Source: Stenotrophomonas lacuserhaii (GTDB lineage: Bacteria; Pseudomonadota; Gammaproteobacteria; Xanthomonadales; Xanthomonadaceae). From it: a stretch of 64,000 nt of DNA. The notes beneath the pieces are model-generated. The model saw only the letters and a program-made list of their open reading frames with translations, ran no database searches and had not been told where the DNA came from. The position numbers were made by a program, and so were the translations under genes. The number at the start of each line of letters is the position of its first letter. Positions within the stretch are counted from its first letter, which is position 1. Below, in pieces: positions 53,215 through 63,189 of the stretch. Where the stretch lies: the NCBI RefSeq assembly GCF_014836545.1, contig NZ_JACSQS010000007.1, forward strand, positions 62,001 through 126,000, in the 5' to 3' direction.

Positions 53215-54114
53215 ATGGCCGTCGTTCCTGAATCCCCCGCCGCACCGCGTCCCGGTGCCGTCGCCCTGGCGTTGCTGCTGGTCTACGTGGTCTGGGGCTC
53301 GACCTACCTGGGCATCGCCAAGGCGCTGCAGGCCGGCGTGCTGCCGCTGACCTCGGTCTCCGGTGCGCGCTTCATCATCGCCGGCAGCCTGATGTACGCC
53401 GTGCTTCGGTTGTTCAGGAAGATGCCGCGTCCGACCCTGCGCCAGTGGCGCAACCTGACCATCATGGGCTTCACCATGCTGTTGCTGGGCAACGGCATGG
53501 TGGTATTGGCCGAACGTGACGTGTCCTCGGGCCTGGCCGCCACCGCGGTGGCCTCGGTGCCGTTGTGGATGGCGCTGTTCTCGGCGGTGCGGGGCCAGCA
53601 CGCCAGCCGCGGCGAATGGCTGGGCATTGCCATCGGTTTCCTCGGCGTGGTCTGGCTCAACGCAGGCAGCAGCCTGGCGGCCTCGCCGACCGGTCTGGTG
53701 CTGTTGCTGGTGGCACCGGTCGGCTGGGCGTTCGGCTCGGTCTGGGTACGGGGCCAGGACCTGCCGGGACCGTTCATGACCGCTGCCGGGCAGATGATCT
53801 GCGGCGGCATCCTGCTGGTCATCACCGGGCTGGCGGTGGGCGAGCGGCCGACCGCGCTGCCGAGCCTGGACGGCCTGCTGGCGGTGGCTTACCTGTGCGT
53901 GTTCGGCTCGATCGTGGCCTTCACCGCCTACGTGTGGCTGCTGCACAACGTACGTCCCGCGCTGGCCGGCAGCTATGCCTATGTCAATCCGGTGATCGCC
54001 GTGCTGCTCGGCGTACTGCTCAACGGCGAACACTTCGGCTGGCGCGACCTGGTGGCGATGGCGGTGATCCTGTCCGGCGTGCTGGTGCTGGCACTGGCGA
54101 GGACGCGCAAGTGA
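53215..54114 (+). CDS. yedA: EamA-type exporter (YedA-like)
   Basis: 299 residues, ten hydrophobic segments in two EamA repeats; ALLLVYVVWGSTYLGIA opens repeat 1, and SYAYVNPVIAVLLGVLLNGE is the typical ending of repeat 2. Drug/metabolite transporter superfamily. The stop overlaps the GTG of rarD (GTGA at 54111-54114), so the two are coupled. Confidence 0.9.
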   Translation: MAVVPESPAAPRPGAVALALLLVYVVWGSTYLGIAKALQAGVLPLTSVSGARFIIAGSLMYAVLRLFRKMPRPTLRQWRNLTIMGFTMLLLGNGMVVLAERDVSSGLAATAVASVPLWMALFSAVRGQHASRGEWLGIAIGFLGVVWLNAGSSLAASPTGLVLLLVAPVGWAFGSVWVRGQDLPGPFMTAAGQMICGGILLVITGLAVGERPTALPSLDGLLAVAYLCVFGSIVAFTAYVWLLHNVRPALAGSYAYVNPVIAVLLGVLLNGEHFGWRDLVAMAVILSGVLVLALARTRK

Positions 54115-55016
54115 GCGCGGTACTCACCAGCGAGCAGGAGCAGGAACAGCGCCGTGGCTTCGCCGTCACCGCCTTCACCTTCGTGCTGTGGGGACTGGTG
54201 CCGGTGTACTGGCACCTGCTGCGCGAAGTGCCTTCGTTCCAGATCATCGCCCACCGCATCATCTGGAGCACGGTACTTGTGGTGGGCTGGCTGCTGCTGA
54301 GCAGCCGCCTGCGGTGGTGGAAAGCGATCGCCGCGCAGCCGCGTGCGCTGGCCACGCTGGCGGTCAGCAGCCTGGCCATCGCGTTCAACTGGGGCCTGTA
54401 CATCTGGGCGATCAACGCGGGACACGTGATCGATACCAGCCTGGGCTACTTCATCAATCCGCTGGTCAGCGTGGTGCTGGGCGTGGTGGTGCTGAAGGAA
54501 CGCCTGCGTCGCCTGCAGTGGCTGGCGGTGGCCTGCGCGGCGGCCGGCGTGGGCTGGCTCACGTGGCAGGCCGGTGCACCGCCATGGATCGCGCTGGGGC
54601 TGGCCGGCTCGTTCGGGCTGTATGGCCTGCTTCGCAAGCTGATATCGGTCGATCCGGTGGCCGGCCTGGCGGTGGAAAGCCTGTATCTGTTCCTGCCGGC
54701 GCTGGGCTTCGCGCTGTGGAGCGAAAACGGCCACGGCGGCGCCTTTTTCGGGGGGTGGGGCTGGCGCAACGACCTGCTGCTGGTCTTCGGCGGCGTGGTC
54801 ACGGCTGCGCCGTTGATCGGCTTCGCCTACGGTGTGAAGCGCATCGCCCTGTCCACCGTAGGCGTGCTGCAGTTCATCGCGCCCAGCCTGGGCCTGGTGC
54901 TGGGCGTGTTCTTCTTCAACGAACCCTTCGATGGCGCACGCGCCACCGGCTTCATCGCGATCTGGATCGGCCTGGGCCTGTTCGTCTTCGACGGCCTGCG
55001 CCGCGCCCGCCGCTAG
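54111..55016 (+). CDS. rarD: EamA-type transporter RarD
   Basis: 301 residues from GTG 54111. The RarD pattern VLWGLVPVYWHLL, EVPSFQIIAHRIIWS, NWGLYIWAINAGHVIDTSLG and GYFINPLVSVVLGVVVL is clear. About ten transmembrane segments. RarD's substrate is not settled. Coupled to the YedA-like gene; converges with the ABC permease. Confidence 0.93.
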   Translation: MSAVLTSEQEQEQRRGFAVTAFTFVLWGLVPVYWHLLREVPSFQIIAHRIIWSTVLVVGWLLLSSRLRWWKAIAAQPRALATLAVSSLAIAFNWGLYIWAINAGHVIDTSLGYFINPLVSVVLGVVVLKERLRRLQWLAVACAAAGVGWLTWQAGAPPWIALGLAGSFGLYGLLRKLISVDPVAGLAVESLYLFLPALGFALWSENGHGGAFFGGWGWRNDLLLVFGGVVTAAPLIGFAYGVKRIALSTVGVLQFIAPSLGLVLGVFFFNEPFDGARATGFIAIWIGLGLFVFDGLRRARR

Positions 55017-56336
55017 TCAGACCTCGCGCAGGGCGGTGGTGATCGGCAGGCGGGCGGCGCGCAGGGCGGGGAACAGGCCACCGACCAGGCCGATGCCCAG
55101 CGCCCACTTCAGCCCGCTCCACAGCAGTTCCGGGGAGACGTGGAACTTGAACACCACCGCACTGAAATTGCTGCCGATGGTGGACACGCTGTAGCCGTTG
55201 AACAGCAGCCAGGCGATCGCGCAGCCCAGCAGCCCACCCAGCAGGGCCAGCAGCATGGTCTCCAGCATCACCGCGGTCACCACCGGCAGCCCGCGGAAGC
55301 CGATCGCGCGCATCGTGGCGATCTCGCGCGCCCGCGTTGCCACGGCGGCATACATGGTGTTGAGCGCACCGAACACGGCGCCGATGGCCATGATGGTGCC
55401 GATGACCTTGCCCAGGATGTTGATCAGCGTGGTCAGTCCGCCGCCCTGCTTGCTGTAGTACAGCCGCGTAGTTTCCACCTCCAGCTTCAGGCGCGGGTCA
55501 CCGGCGACGGCGGCCTTGAACTGCTCGAAGCCCGGCTTGCCGTCGGTGCGCACCGTCACCGATTGCAGCGAGTCGCGCTGGTAGGTGGTGGCCAGCGTAT
55601 CCACGTCGGTCCACAGCTCCGAGTCGTGCGCATCGCCGGAAGCGAACACGCCGACCACCGTCCATGCCTGGTTGCCCAGGGTCAGCGTGCTGCCCACGTC
55701 CATGTCGCGGAACTGGGTCTTCGCGCCCTGGCCCACCACCATCTCGCGCTTGCCGCTGGCGAACCTGCGGCCTTCGATGATGCGTACGCGATCATGCACC
55801 GCCCAAGCCATTTCGCCGACGCCGCGGAACTGCGCGTTGACATCGGTGCCGTCCGAGCGGGACACCAGGTTGACCACCTGCGACAGTTCGGCGGACAGCA
55901 GCGCGCGCCCCTTTTCGTCGCGTGCCACGCCGGGCAGGGTGGACAACAGCGGAATCTGGTCGCGGGTGATCACCGAGTTGGTTTCCGCCTGCGAGCCCCC
56001 GCGCAGCACGATGGCGGTGGTGTCATCGCCGGTGCTGTTGAGCGTGGACTGGAACCCTGCGCCCATCGCCAGCATCGCCACCAGCACGCCCACCACGCCG
56101 GCAATGCCGACCACGATCACCGACGAGGCGCCCCAGCGTTGCGGCAGGCTGGCGATACCGATGCGGGTGGCGGCCAACGCCAGCCGTCCGCCGCGGGTCA
56201 GCACCAGCCACAGCGCGACCAGCACCGCCACGATCAGCACGCCCTGCCACGGCAGCCAGATCCATCCCGCCAGGCCCACCGCCAGCACGACCAGCATCGC
56301 GCCGTTGAGCAGCCATTTCTTCAGTGTGTTCTTCAT
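55017..56336 (-). CDS. MacB/FtsX-type ABC permease 2
   Basis: 439 residues: N-terminal helices, a large periplasmic MacB-PCD domain (SVIVVGIAGVVGVLVAMLAM, then VITRDQIPLLSTLPGV), and a C-terminal FtsX domain of three helices (ALNTMYAAVATRAREIATMR, then RAIGFRGLPV). Works with the permease and ATPase just upstream as a mechanotransmission-type exporter, presumably with the adaptor at 58260. Last gene of the operon. Confidence 0.9.
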   Translation of the reverse strand: MKNTLKKWLLNGAMLVVLAVGLAGWIWLPWQGVLIVAVLVALWLVLTRGGRLALAATRIGIASLPQRWGASSVIVVGIAGVVGVLVAMLAMGAGFQSTLNSTGDDTTAIVLRGGSQAETNSVITRDQIPLLSTLPGVARDEKGRALLSAELSQVVNLVSRSDGTDVNAQFRGVGEMAWAVHDRVRIIEGRRFASGKREMVVGQGAKTQFRDMDVGSTLTLGNQAWTVVGVFASGDAHDSELWTDVDTLATTYQRDSLQSVTVRTDGKPGFEQFKAAVAGDPRLKLEVETTRLYYSKQGGGLTTLINILGKVIGTIMAIGAVFGALNTMYAAVATRAREIATMRAIGFRGLPVVTAVMLETMLLALLGGLLGCAIAWLLFNGYSVSTIGSNFSAVVFKFHVSPELLWSGLKWALGIGLVGGLFPALRAARLPITTALREV

Positions 56337-56346
56337 GTGCGGGTCC

Positions 56347-57504
56347 TCAGCGTCCGGCCAGGGCGTCGACGATCTTCAGCCGCTTGGCGCGCAACGCCGG
56401 CAGCAGTCCGACCACGATGCCGATCACGATGATCAGTCCAATGCCCACCAACCAGGTGGTGGTCGGCACATGCGCTGGCAGCAGGCCGCGTGTCTGCGGT
56501 GCCAGCACCGGCAGGATGGTCGCCGCCAGGCCCATGCCGATCGCACCGCCCAGCCCCACCAGCAGGATCGATTCCACCATCACCAGGGCCAGTACGGTCC
56601 GGTCCTGGAAGCCGAGCGTCTTCAGCGTGGCCAGTTCCGGGATGCGTTCGCGCACCGCCTGGGCCATGGTGTTGCCGGTCAGCAGCAGCAGGGTGAAGAA
56701 CACCGCGCCCATGATCGAGGTGACGATCATGCCGATGTCGGCGAACTGCTTGACGAAGGCCTGCTGGAACGCCGATTCGGTCTGGGTCTTGGTTTCGTGG
56801 TCGGAGTTGGCCGATATCGCGTCGATCGCCTGGGCCACCCGCGAGGCATGGTCCGGGTTGTCCAGGGTGATGGTGTACCAGCTGACCCGGTTCTTGATGT
56901 AGTCGTTGGACTCATCGAAGTACTTCCAGTTCATCATCAGCTGCCGCTCCTCGTTCCCGGCCACTGCGCGGTCCTTGGAGCGGAACGTGCCGACCATTTC
57001 CAGTGGCCAGTCGTTGCTGCCGCCGCGCGGGAAGATGGTGGCCTGCAACGGGATGGTGTCGCCGATCTTCCAGCCGAACTCCTTGGCCAGCGACTCGCCG
57101 ACGATGGCGCCGGTGCGGGTGTCCTGCCAGCGCTTGAGCTGGTCCGGGGCGACCTCCAGTTCGCCGTAGATGTCGAAGTAGTTCGGTGCTACCGAGAAGT
57201 TCGGGAAGAAGTCCTTGGGGTCGCGGTAGATGCCACCGAACCACATGCCGTAGGTGACGTCGCGCACGCCGGCTACCTGGCGGATCTGCGCTTCCAGGCG
57301 GATCGGCAGCGACTGGGTGATCGACAGCCGCGAGGCGGTGATCAGCCGGTTGGCGCCTTCCACGCTGCCACCGGACATGAAGGCCACGCGCACCGAATCG
57401 AGCATGCCGAACAGCAGGAACGCGGCCACCACCGACAGCAGGGTCAGCAGGGTGCGGGTGCGGCTGCGGAACAGCTGCGCCCACAACAGGGAGAAATATT
57501 TCAT
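56347..57504 (-). CDS. MacB/FtsX-type ABC permease 1
   Basis: 385 residues, same architecture as the next gene: RTRTLLTLLSVVAAFLLFGM, a periplasmic domain, and C-terminal helices with AVRERIPELATLKTLGFQD. The two permeases probably form a heterodimer with the ATPase at 57519. Ten bases separate it from permease 2. Confidence 0.9.
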   Translation of the reverse strand: MKYFSLLWAQLFRSRTRTLLTLLSVVAAFLLFGMLDSVRVAFMSGGSVEGANRLITASRLSITQSLPIRLEAQIRQVAGVRDVTYGMWFGGIYRDPKDFFPNFSVAPNYFDIYGELEVAPDQLKRWQDTRTGAIVGESLAKEFGWKIGDTIPLQATIFPRGGSNDWPLEMVGTFRSKDRAVAGNEERQLMMNWKYFDESNDYIKNRVSWYTITLDNPDHASRVAQAIDAISANSDHETKTQTESAFQQAFVKQFADIGMIVTSIMGAVFFTLLLLTGNTMAQAVRERIPELATLKTLGFQDRTVLALVMVESILLVGLGGAIGMGLAATILPVLAPQTRGLLPAHVPTTTWLVGIGLIIVIGIVVGLLPALRAKRLKIVDALAGR

Positions 57505-57518
57505 CGCCGTGCCCTCGG

Positions 57519-58208
57519 TCAGTGCGCCAGTGGCGCGTCGGCAAGTTCGCCCTTGTCCAGGTGCACCGTATGGGTCGCGTACTCGGCGGCCTTCGGGTCG
57601 TGGGTCACCATGATGATGGTCTTGCCGTGTTCACGGTTGAGCTGCTGCAGCAGCTGCAGGATCTCTTCGGCAGACTGGCGGTCCAGGTCGCCGGTCGGCT
57701 CATCGCAGATCAGGAAGGTGGGATCGGAAACAATCGCGCGGGCGATTGCCACGCGCTGCTGCTGGCCGCCGGACAGTTCGTTCGGCCGGTGGCTGCGGCG
57801 GTCGGCCAGGCCGACCAGGGTCAGCGCGATCTCTGCGTTGCGCTTGCGCTGCGCAGCACCCAGGTGGGTCAACAGCAGCGGCAGTTCGACGTTCTTCTGC
57901 GCGGTCAGCATCGGCATCAGGTTGTAGAACTGGAACACGAAGCCCACGTGGTGGCTGCGCCAGGTGGACAGCTGGCCGCCGCTCATCTGGTCGATGCGCT
58001 CGCCTTCGATGGTGATCTCGCCGCCGCTGGGCGAGTCCAGTCCACCGATCAGGTTCAGCAGGGTGGTCTTGCCGGAACCGGAGGGCCCCATCAACGCCAC
58101 GAAGTCGCCCTTCTCGATATCCAGGTCGATGCCGTGCAGCACCTTCACCTGCTCCGGGCCCCGCTGGTAGGTCTTGGTGATGCTGCGCAATGAAACCAGG
58201 GTCGACAT
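57519..58208 (-). CDS. ABC ATPase (LolD/MacB type)
   Basis: 229 residues with Walker A GPSGSGKTT (about 39-47), signature LSGGQQQRVAIARAI, Walker B LICDEPTGDLD and a switch His in MVTHDPKAAEY. Energises the two permeases downstream. Order ATPase-permease-permease with short gaps indicates one operon with the adaptor upstream. Confidence 0.93.
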   Translation of the reverse strand: MSTLVSLRSITKTYQRGPEQVKVLHGIDLDIEKGDFVALMGPSGSGKTTLLNLIGGLDSPSGGEITIEGERIDQMSGGQLSTWRSHHVGFVFQFYNLMPMLTAQKNVELPLLLTHLGAAQRKRNAEIALTLVGLADRRSHRPNELSGGQQQRVAIARAIVSDPTFLICDEPTGDLDRQSAEEILQLLQQLNREHGKTIIMVTHDPKAAEYATHTVHLDKGELADAPLAH

Positions 58209-58259
58209 GCCGATTCTCCGAATGCGTTGGTGACGGCCGCTGGCCGTCAGACAGAAAAC

Positions 58260-59483
58260 CTACGGTTGTTCCTTCACCTTGCTGCCATCGCGCAACGTAT
58301 CTGCTGGGCTGGTCACCACAAGCTCACCCGGGCGGACGCCCTGCAGCAGTTGTCGATCCGCATTCAATGCCAGGCCGGGCTTTACGCTGCGCTGCTGCAC
58401 GGCATCGTCCACCAGCACGAACACCACGCTGCCACCCTCGCGTTCCACCACGGCATTGGCCGGCACCCGCACGCCCTGCGGCTTTGCCGCTGCATCGGCC
58501 TTGGGTTGTTCCAGGAAGCTCACCCGCACGCCCATTTCCGGCACGATCCGCGGGTCGCGGGTCTTGATCGCCACGCGCACCTTCACCGTGGCCTTGCCGC
58601 GGTCGGCGGTGGGAACGATGGCGATCACCTCGGCCGGGATTTTCCAGTCGGGATAGGCGTTGAGCGTGGCTTCCACCGGCATCTTCGGCTGTACGCGGCC
58701 GATGAACGCCTCGCCGACATCGACTTCGATCTCCAGCGAATCCATGTCCACGATGGTGCCGATGCCGGTGCGGGTGAAGCCGCCGCCGGCCGACAGCGGC
58801 GAGACGATCTCGCCCGGCTGCGCGGCCTTGGCAGTGACCACGCCGGAGAACGGGGCGCGGACGATGTTGTTGTCCACGCCCAGGTCGGCGATCGCGAGTT
58901 GGTTGCCGGCCACCTGCACGTTGCGCCGGGCGGTATCCAGCTGCGCACGCAGGCTGTCACGCTGGGCCACGGCCTGGTCGAACTGCGAGCGCGATACCAG
59001 CTGCTGGCCGACCAGCGCCTGCAGCCGGGTCGCCTCGGCATCGGCCTGGGTGAGCTGGGCCTGCAGGCCGGCGACCTGGCTGCGCGCGGCCTGCACCTGC
59101 GAAGCATAGAGATCGCGCTGGGCGCCGGCATCGATCGGGTCCAGCGTGGCCATGACCTGGCCTTCGTCGACCCGCATGCCTTCTTCAATCATGACTTCGC
59201 GCACCTTGCCGGTGATCTTGGCCGATACGGTCGCCATGCGCCGGGCCACCACGTAGCCGCTGGCATCCAGCACCGATGCGCTGCTGCCTGCCTCGCCCAG
59301 TGCCACCGCAGGTGCGGTCTGCACTTCGATGGCCTGCGGACGCAGCCGCCATGCCGCGATGGCGGCGGCGAGCAGCACCCCCACGATGATCACGATCCAC
59401 AGCCAACGGCGGCTGCCCGGAGCGGGCGGCGGCGTCTTGCGGTCGATGCGAAGTTCCTTCAACAGTTCAGCAGAGGCGTTCAT
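58260..59483 (-). CDS. Periplasmic adaptor (HlyD/MacA type)
   Basis: 407 residues from ATG 59483 (59492 also possible). One N-terminal membrane anchor (WLWIVIIVGVLLAAAIAAWR), a lipoyl-like half-domain, a coiled-coil hairpin (QVQAARSQVAGLQAQLTQAD), then beta-barrel and membrane-proximal domains. It links the inner-membrane exporter to an outer-membrane channel. First gene of the export operon. Confidence 0.92.
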   Translation of the reverse strand: MNASAELLKELRIDRKTPPPAPGSRRWLWIVIIVGVLLAAAIAAWRLRPQAIEVQTAPAVALGEAGSSASVLDASGYVVARRMATVSAKITGKVREVMIEEGMRVDEGQVMATLDPIDAGAQRDLYASQVQAARSQVAGLQAQLTQADAEATRLQALVGQQLVSRSQFDQAVAQRDSLRAQLDTARRNVQVAGNQLAIADLGVDNNIVRAPFSGVVTAKAAQPGEIVSPLSAGGGFTRTGIGTIVDMDSLEIEVDVGEAFIGRVQPKMPVEATLNAYPDWKIPAEVIAIVPTADRGKATVKVRVAIKTRDPRIVPEMGVRVSFLEQPKADAAAKPQGVRVPANAVVEREGGSVVFVLVDDAVQQRSVKPGLALNADRQLLQGVRPGELVVTSPADTLRDGSKVKEQP

Positions 59484-59680
59484 AGGGACCATGACGATGG
59501 ATCGAGCGGAGTGTGACCCCAACACCGACCGGGGGCAAACCGGGTTCCGGCGTCGGCAAGGATGCACGCCTGGTACCGGAAACGGGCAGTGACAGCTGTC
59601 ACCCTCTGCTGCTGACGTACACCAGTGCGTGTACGCTGCGACCTGCCGCACACTGGCCACCTCTTTCCCGGGAGTTCGCG

Positions 59681-60577
59681 ATGCACCTCGATGCCCCTCC
59701 GCTTGCGGTCCTTGACCAGGTACACGTGCGATATCGCAACGTGCAGGCGCTGGCTGGAGTCAGCCTGCAGGTACAGGGAAGCGAAGTGCTGGCCCTGCTC
59801 GGTCGCAACGGCGCCGGCAAGAGCACGGCCATCGCAGTGCTGCTTGGGCTGCGGCGGCCGGACAGCGGACAGGTGCAGCTGCTCGGTGGCGATCCGCAAC
59901 ACCGTGCCCAGCGCGAGCAGGTCGGGGTGATGCTGCAGAGCACCGCGCTGCCGCCGAACCTGCGGGTCGGTGAGCTGGTGGAGCAGTTCCAGGCCAGCTA
60001 CCCGCGGCCTCGCCCGCTGGCCGAATGCCTTGCCATCGCCGGTGTCCAGGACCTGCGGGAGCGGCCCTACGGCGCGCTGTCCGGCGGCCAGCAGCGGCGC
60101 GTGCAGTTCGCCATCGCCGTGTGCGGCGGTCCGCGCCTGCTGTTCCTTGATGAGCCGACCACCGGCCTGGACATCGAGGCCCGGCAGGCCATCTGGGACG
60201 CCATCGCGACGCTGCGCCAGGAAGGATGCGGCATCGTGCTGACCACCCATTACCTGGAAGAAGCCGAAGCGCTCGCCGGGCGCGTGGTGGTCATGGAACG
60301 GGGGCAGGTACTGGCCGATGGCCCACTGGCCACGTTCCGGCCTCAGCTGGCTCCGCGGCGGATCCGCTGCCGCAGCCGGCTGGACGTGGCCCACGTGCGC
60401 GGTTGGGAGGGCGTCATCGATGCCCGCCGCGAAGGCGACCACCTGCAGCTGCTGGCCGAACCGGCCGAGGCGGTGGTGGCCCGCCTGCTTGCCGAAGATC
60501 CCCTGCTGCGCGAGCTGGATGTGCGCGGTGGGGGACTGGCCGAAGCGTTCGTTGAAATGACCCGGGAGGCCGCATGA
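59681..60577 (+). CDS. ABC-2 exporter ATPase
   Basis: 298 residues: Walker A GRNGAGKST, signature LSGGQQRRVQFAIAV, Walker B LLFLDEPTTGLD and switch His TTHYLEEAE, typical of ABC-2 exporters. The stop overlaps the permease start (ATGA at 60574-60577). Regulated, by position, by the DesK/DesR-type pair downstream. Confidence 0.93.
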   Translation: MHLDAPPLAVLDQVHVRYRNVQALAGVSLQVQGSEVLALLGRNGAGKSTAIAVLLGLRRPDSGQVQLLGGDPQHRAQREQVGVMLQSTALPPNLRVGELVEQFQASYPRPRPLAECLAIAGVQDLRERPYGALSGGQQRRVQFAIAVCGGPRLLFLDEPTTGLDIEARQAIWDAIATLRQEGCGIVLTTHYLEEAEALAGRVVVMERGQVLADGPLATFRPQLAPRRIRCRSRLDVAHVRGWEGVIDARREGDHLQLLAEPAEAVVARLLAEDPLLRELDVRGGGLAEAFVEMTREAA

Positions 60578-61350
60578 GCCTGCCCCGGGCCGACGGCGAA
60601 GCAGTGCGCCGTCCGGTGGCGCGGCGGCTCGCACCGTACGTCGCCGAGTTGAAGGCCGAGCTGCGGCGAACCTGGCGCACGCCGGCCTTCGTGCTGCCCT
60701 GTCTGCTGTTCCCGGTGCTGTTCTACCTGATGTTCGGCGTGCTGCTGGGGCGTGGCGAAGCGGGGCGTTACCTGCTCGCTACCTACTGCATCTTCGGCGC
60801 GATGGGGCCTGCCCTGTTCGGTTTCGGCGTACAGCTGGCCGTGGACCGGGCCAGTGGCCTGCTGACCCTCAAACGCGCCCTGCCGGTTCCGCCGCTGGCT
60901 CCCATGCTGGCCCGGCTGCTGATGGCCCTGATCTTCGCCGTGGTCGTGGCGGCCTTGCTGATCATCGCCGCGCACGCGGTGGGCGAGGTCGTGCTGACCC
61001 CCTCGCAGATGGCTGGCCTGATCGGCGTTTCGGCGCTGGTCGCACTGCCGCTGGGCGCGGTCGGCCTGCTGATCGGCAGCCATGTCGGCGCCGATGCGGC
61101 ACCGGCGATGGTGAACCTGTTCTATCTGCCCCTGGCGCTGCTGTCGGGCCTGTGGGTACCGCTGTCGATGCTCCCGGACGTGTTCACCCGGCTCGCTCCG
61201 CTCTGGCCGACCTGGCATGCGGCCCAGCTGGCGTTGCATACCATCGACGAGCCGGCCAGCGGCAGCATGCCGGTGCACGTGGGAGTGCTGGCCCTGGTGA
61301 CGGTGATCGGCGCGCTGCTGGCGACCCGTCGCCTGCGCCGCATTGGCTGA
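60574..61350 (+). CDS. ABC-2 type permease
   Basis: 258 residues, six hydrophobic segments; FVLPCLLFPVLFYLMFGVLL opens the first, and the family's LPLALLSGLWVPLSMLPD precedes the last helices. Partner of the ATPase at 59681. The kinase gene follows at once. This exporter-DesK-DesR order is also known in Bacillus (des locus). Confidence 0.9.
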   Translation: MSLPRADGEAVRRPVARRLAPYVAELKAELRRTWRTPAFVLPCLLFPVLFYLMFGVLLGRGEAGRYLLATYCIFGAMGPALFGFGVQLAVDRASGLLTLKRALPVPPLAPMLARLLMALIFAVVVAALLIIAAHAVGEVVLTPSQMAGLIGVSALVALPLGAVGLLIGSHVGADAAPAMVNLFYLPLALLSGLWVPLSMLPDVFTRLAPLWPTWHAAQLALHTIDEPASGSMPVHVGVLALVTVIGALLATRRLRRIG

Positions 61351-61354
61351 GTCC

Positions 61355-62584
61355 ATGATCCCCCGCGCCCGCCGCCTGCTGGAATCCACCGTGCTTTCCA
61401 GGGGGTTGGCCACCCTGCTGCGCCCCGCGCCGGATTCCGCAGCAGCCGATCATCGGCGGCGCGGCCAGTCCGGCTGGAGTGATTACATCCACCTGCTGTG
61501 GACCTCGTGGGTGTTCCTGACGCCGCTGTTCGGTGGCGGGTATACCGCGCGCTGGGCGCTGCTGACCCTGCTCAGCTATCCCACCTTCCTGTTCCTCTAC
61601 GCGCGCGCGATGCTGGCGCCGCGCCACCATGCACCGCGCCATGCGCTGGCGATGGTCGCCATGAGCCTGGTGCTCGTGCCCTGGTATCCGTCCGGCATCA
61701 GTTATTTCGTGTTCGGCTGCGTGATGCTGCGCGTGTGCCGCAACGGCAGCACCTGGCGCTATCTGTTGCAGTTGCTGCTGCTCAATGCGGTGTATGTCGG
61801 CACCGCGTGGCTTGCGGGCTGGGCCTGGCAGAACCTGGTCTGGATTCCCTTCATGTCGGTGGTGATCGGCCTGATATCGAACATGGAGGCGGTCAACAAG
61901 GACCGCGACGCACAGCTGCAGCTGTCACAGGATGAGGTGCGCCGGCTGGCGGCCACGGCCGAGCGCGAGCGCATCGGCCGCGACCTGCATGACCTGCTCG
62001 GGCACACGCTGTCACTGATCACGTTGAAGCTGGAGCTGTCGCGCAAGCTGTATGACCGCGGCGATGCGCGTGCACGGCAGGAGATCGGCGAAGCGGAAGA
62101 CATCGCGCGGCAGGCGCTGGCGCAGGTCCGCAGTGCGGTCACCGGATTCCGCTCCAGCGACCTTGCCGGTGAGCTTGCCTCGGCCCGGCTGCTGCTGGAA
62201 TGCCAGCAGGTCCACCTGGACTACCAGCCGCCGCCGCCGATGCCGCTGGAGATCGAGCGCGCGCTGGCGCTGGTGCTGCGCGAGGCGGTGACCAACATTG
62301 CCCGCCACGCGCTTGCGGGCAACGCCCAGGTGCACTTCGAACGCGACGGCCATGCCCTGATGATGCAGGTCCGCGACAACGGCCGTGGCGGGGTGACCAC
62401 CGAAGGCAACGGCCTGGCTGGAATGCGCGAACGCATCGCCGCACTGCGCGGTACGCTGCAACTGGAGCCGCTGCCGCAGGGCGGTACCTGCATCACCGTG
62501 CGCGTGCCGATGCCGGCCGTATCGACGCCGATCGACCGGGCGCCGGATCCATTGCCTGCCAGCCTGCTGAAGGCAACCCCATGA
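61355..62584 (+). CDS. DesK-like sensor histidine kinase
   Basis: 409 residues from ATG 61355 (5 bases after the permease stop). An N-terminal membrane region of five to six helices, then the HisKA_3 dimerisation domain with the phospho-His in ERIGRDLHDLLGHTL (H about 213), and a HATPase with DNGRGG and GNGLAGMRER. DesK senses membrane state in Bacillus. Stop overlaps the regulator start (ATGA at 62581). Confidence 0.92.
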   Translation: MIPRARRLLESTVLSRGLATLLRPAPDSAAADHRRRGQSGWSDYIHLLWTSWVFLTPLFGGGYTARWALLTLLSYPTFLFLYARAMLAPRHHAPRHALAMVAMSLVLVPWYPSGISYFVFGCVMLRVCRNGSTWRYLLQLLLLNAVYVGTAWLAGWAWQNLVWIPFMSVVIGLISNMEAVNKDRDAQLQLSQDEVRRLAATAERERIGRDLHDLLGHTLSLITLKLELSRKLYDRGDARARQEIGEAEDIARQALAQVRSAVTGFRSSDLAGELASARLLLECQQVHLDYQPPPPMPLEIERALALVLREAVTNIARHALAGNAQVHFERDGHALMMQVRDNGRGGVTTEGNGLAGMRERIAALRGTLQLEPLPQGGTCITVRVPMPAVSTPIDRAPDPLPASLLKATP

Positions 62585-63183
62585 TCCGGATCGTGCTGGC
62601 CGAAGACCAGGCCATGGTGCGCGGGGCGTTGTCGGCGCTGCTGGGGCTGGAGCCGGACATCGAGGTGCTGGGCACCGCAGCCGACGGCGAAGCGGCGTGG
62701 CGACTGCTGCAGCAGGTGCGGCCGGACATCCTGGTCACCGACATCGAAATGCCCGGGCTGACCGGGCTGGAACTGGCGCAGCGGATTGCGCGGCAGCAAC
62801 TGCCGATCAAGGTGGTGATCGTCACGACCTTCGCGCGTACCGGCTTCCTGCGCCGCGCCCTGGACGCGGGCGTGCTCGGTTACCTGCTCAAGGACGCGCC
62901 GGCCGACCACCTGGCCGATGCCCTGCGCCGCGTGCAACGGGGCGCCCGCGCCATCGACCCGCAACTGGCACTGGACGCCTGGTCGCAGGCCGATCCGTTG
63001 ACCGACCGCGAGCGCCGCGTGCTGCGCCTGGCAGGCGAAGGAAAGACGGCCGGGGAGATCGCCACCGAGCTTGGCCTGTCGCATGGGACGGTGCGCAATT
63101 ACCTGTCCGAATGCATCGGCAAGCTGGGCGTGGCCAACCGCATCGAAGCTTACCGGCTGGCCCGCCAGAAGGGCTGGCTCTGA
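62581..63183 (+). CDS. DesR-like response regulator
   Basis: 200 residues: receiver with ED and D54 in LVTDIEMPG, Lys in YLLKDAP, and LuxR HTH (LTDRERRVLRLAGEGKT, then LGLSHGTVRNYLSECIGKL). Partner of the coupled kinase; likely controls the exporter operon and perhaps lipid genes. Confidence 0.93.
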   Translation: MIRIVLAEDQAMVRGALSALLGLEPDIEVLGTAADGEAAWRLLQQVRPDILVTDIEMPGLTGLELAQRIARQQLPIKVVIVTTFARTGFLRRALDAGVLGYLLKDAPADHLADALRRVQRGARAIDPQLALDAWSQADPLTDRERRVLRLAGEGKTAGEIATELGLSHGTVRNYLSECIGKLGVANRIEAYRLARQKGWL

Positions 63184-63189
63184 CGCCGG

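Noticed and set aside
51751..54033. 760-codon minus-strand frame extending beyond uraA
   Set aside because: The upstream 340 codons are antisense to the EamA gene and Gln/His/Arg-rich; the permease starts at 53019.
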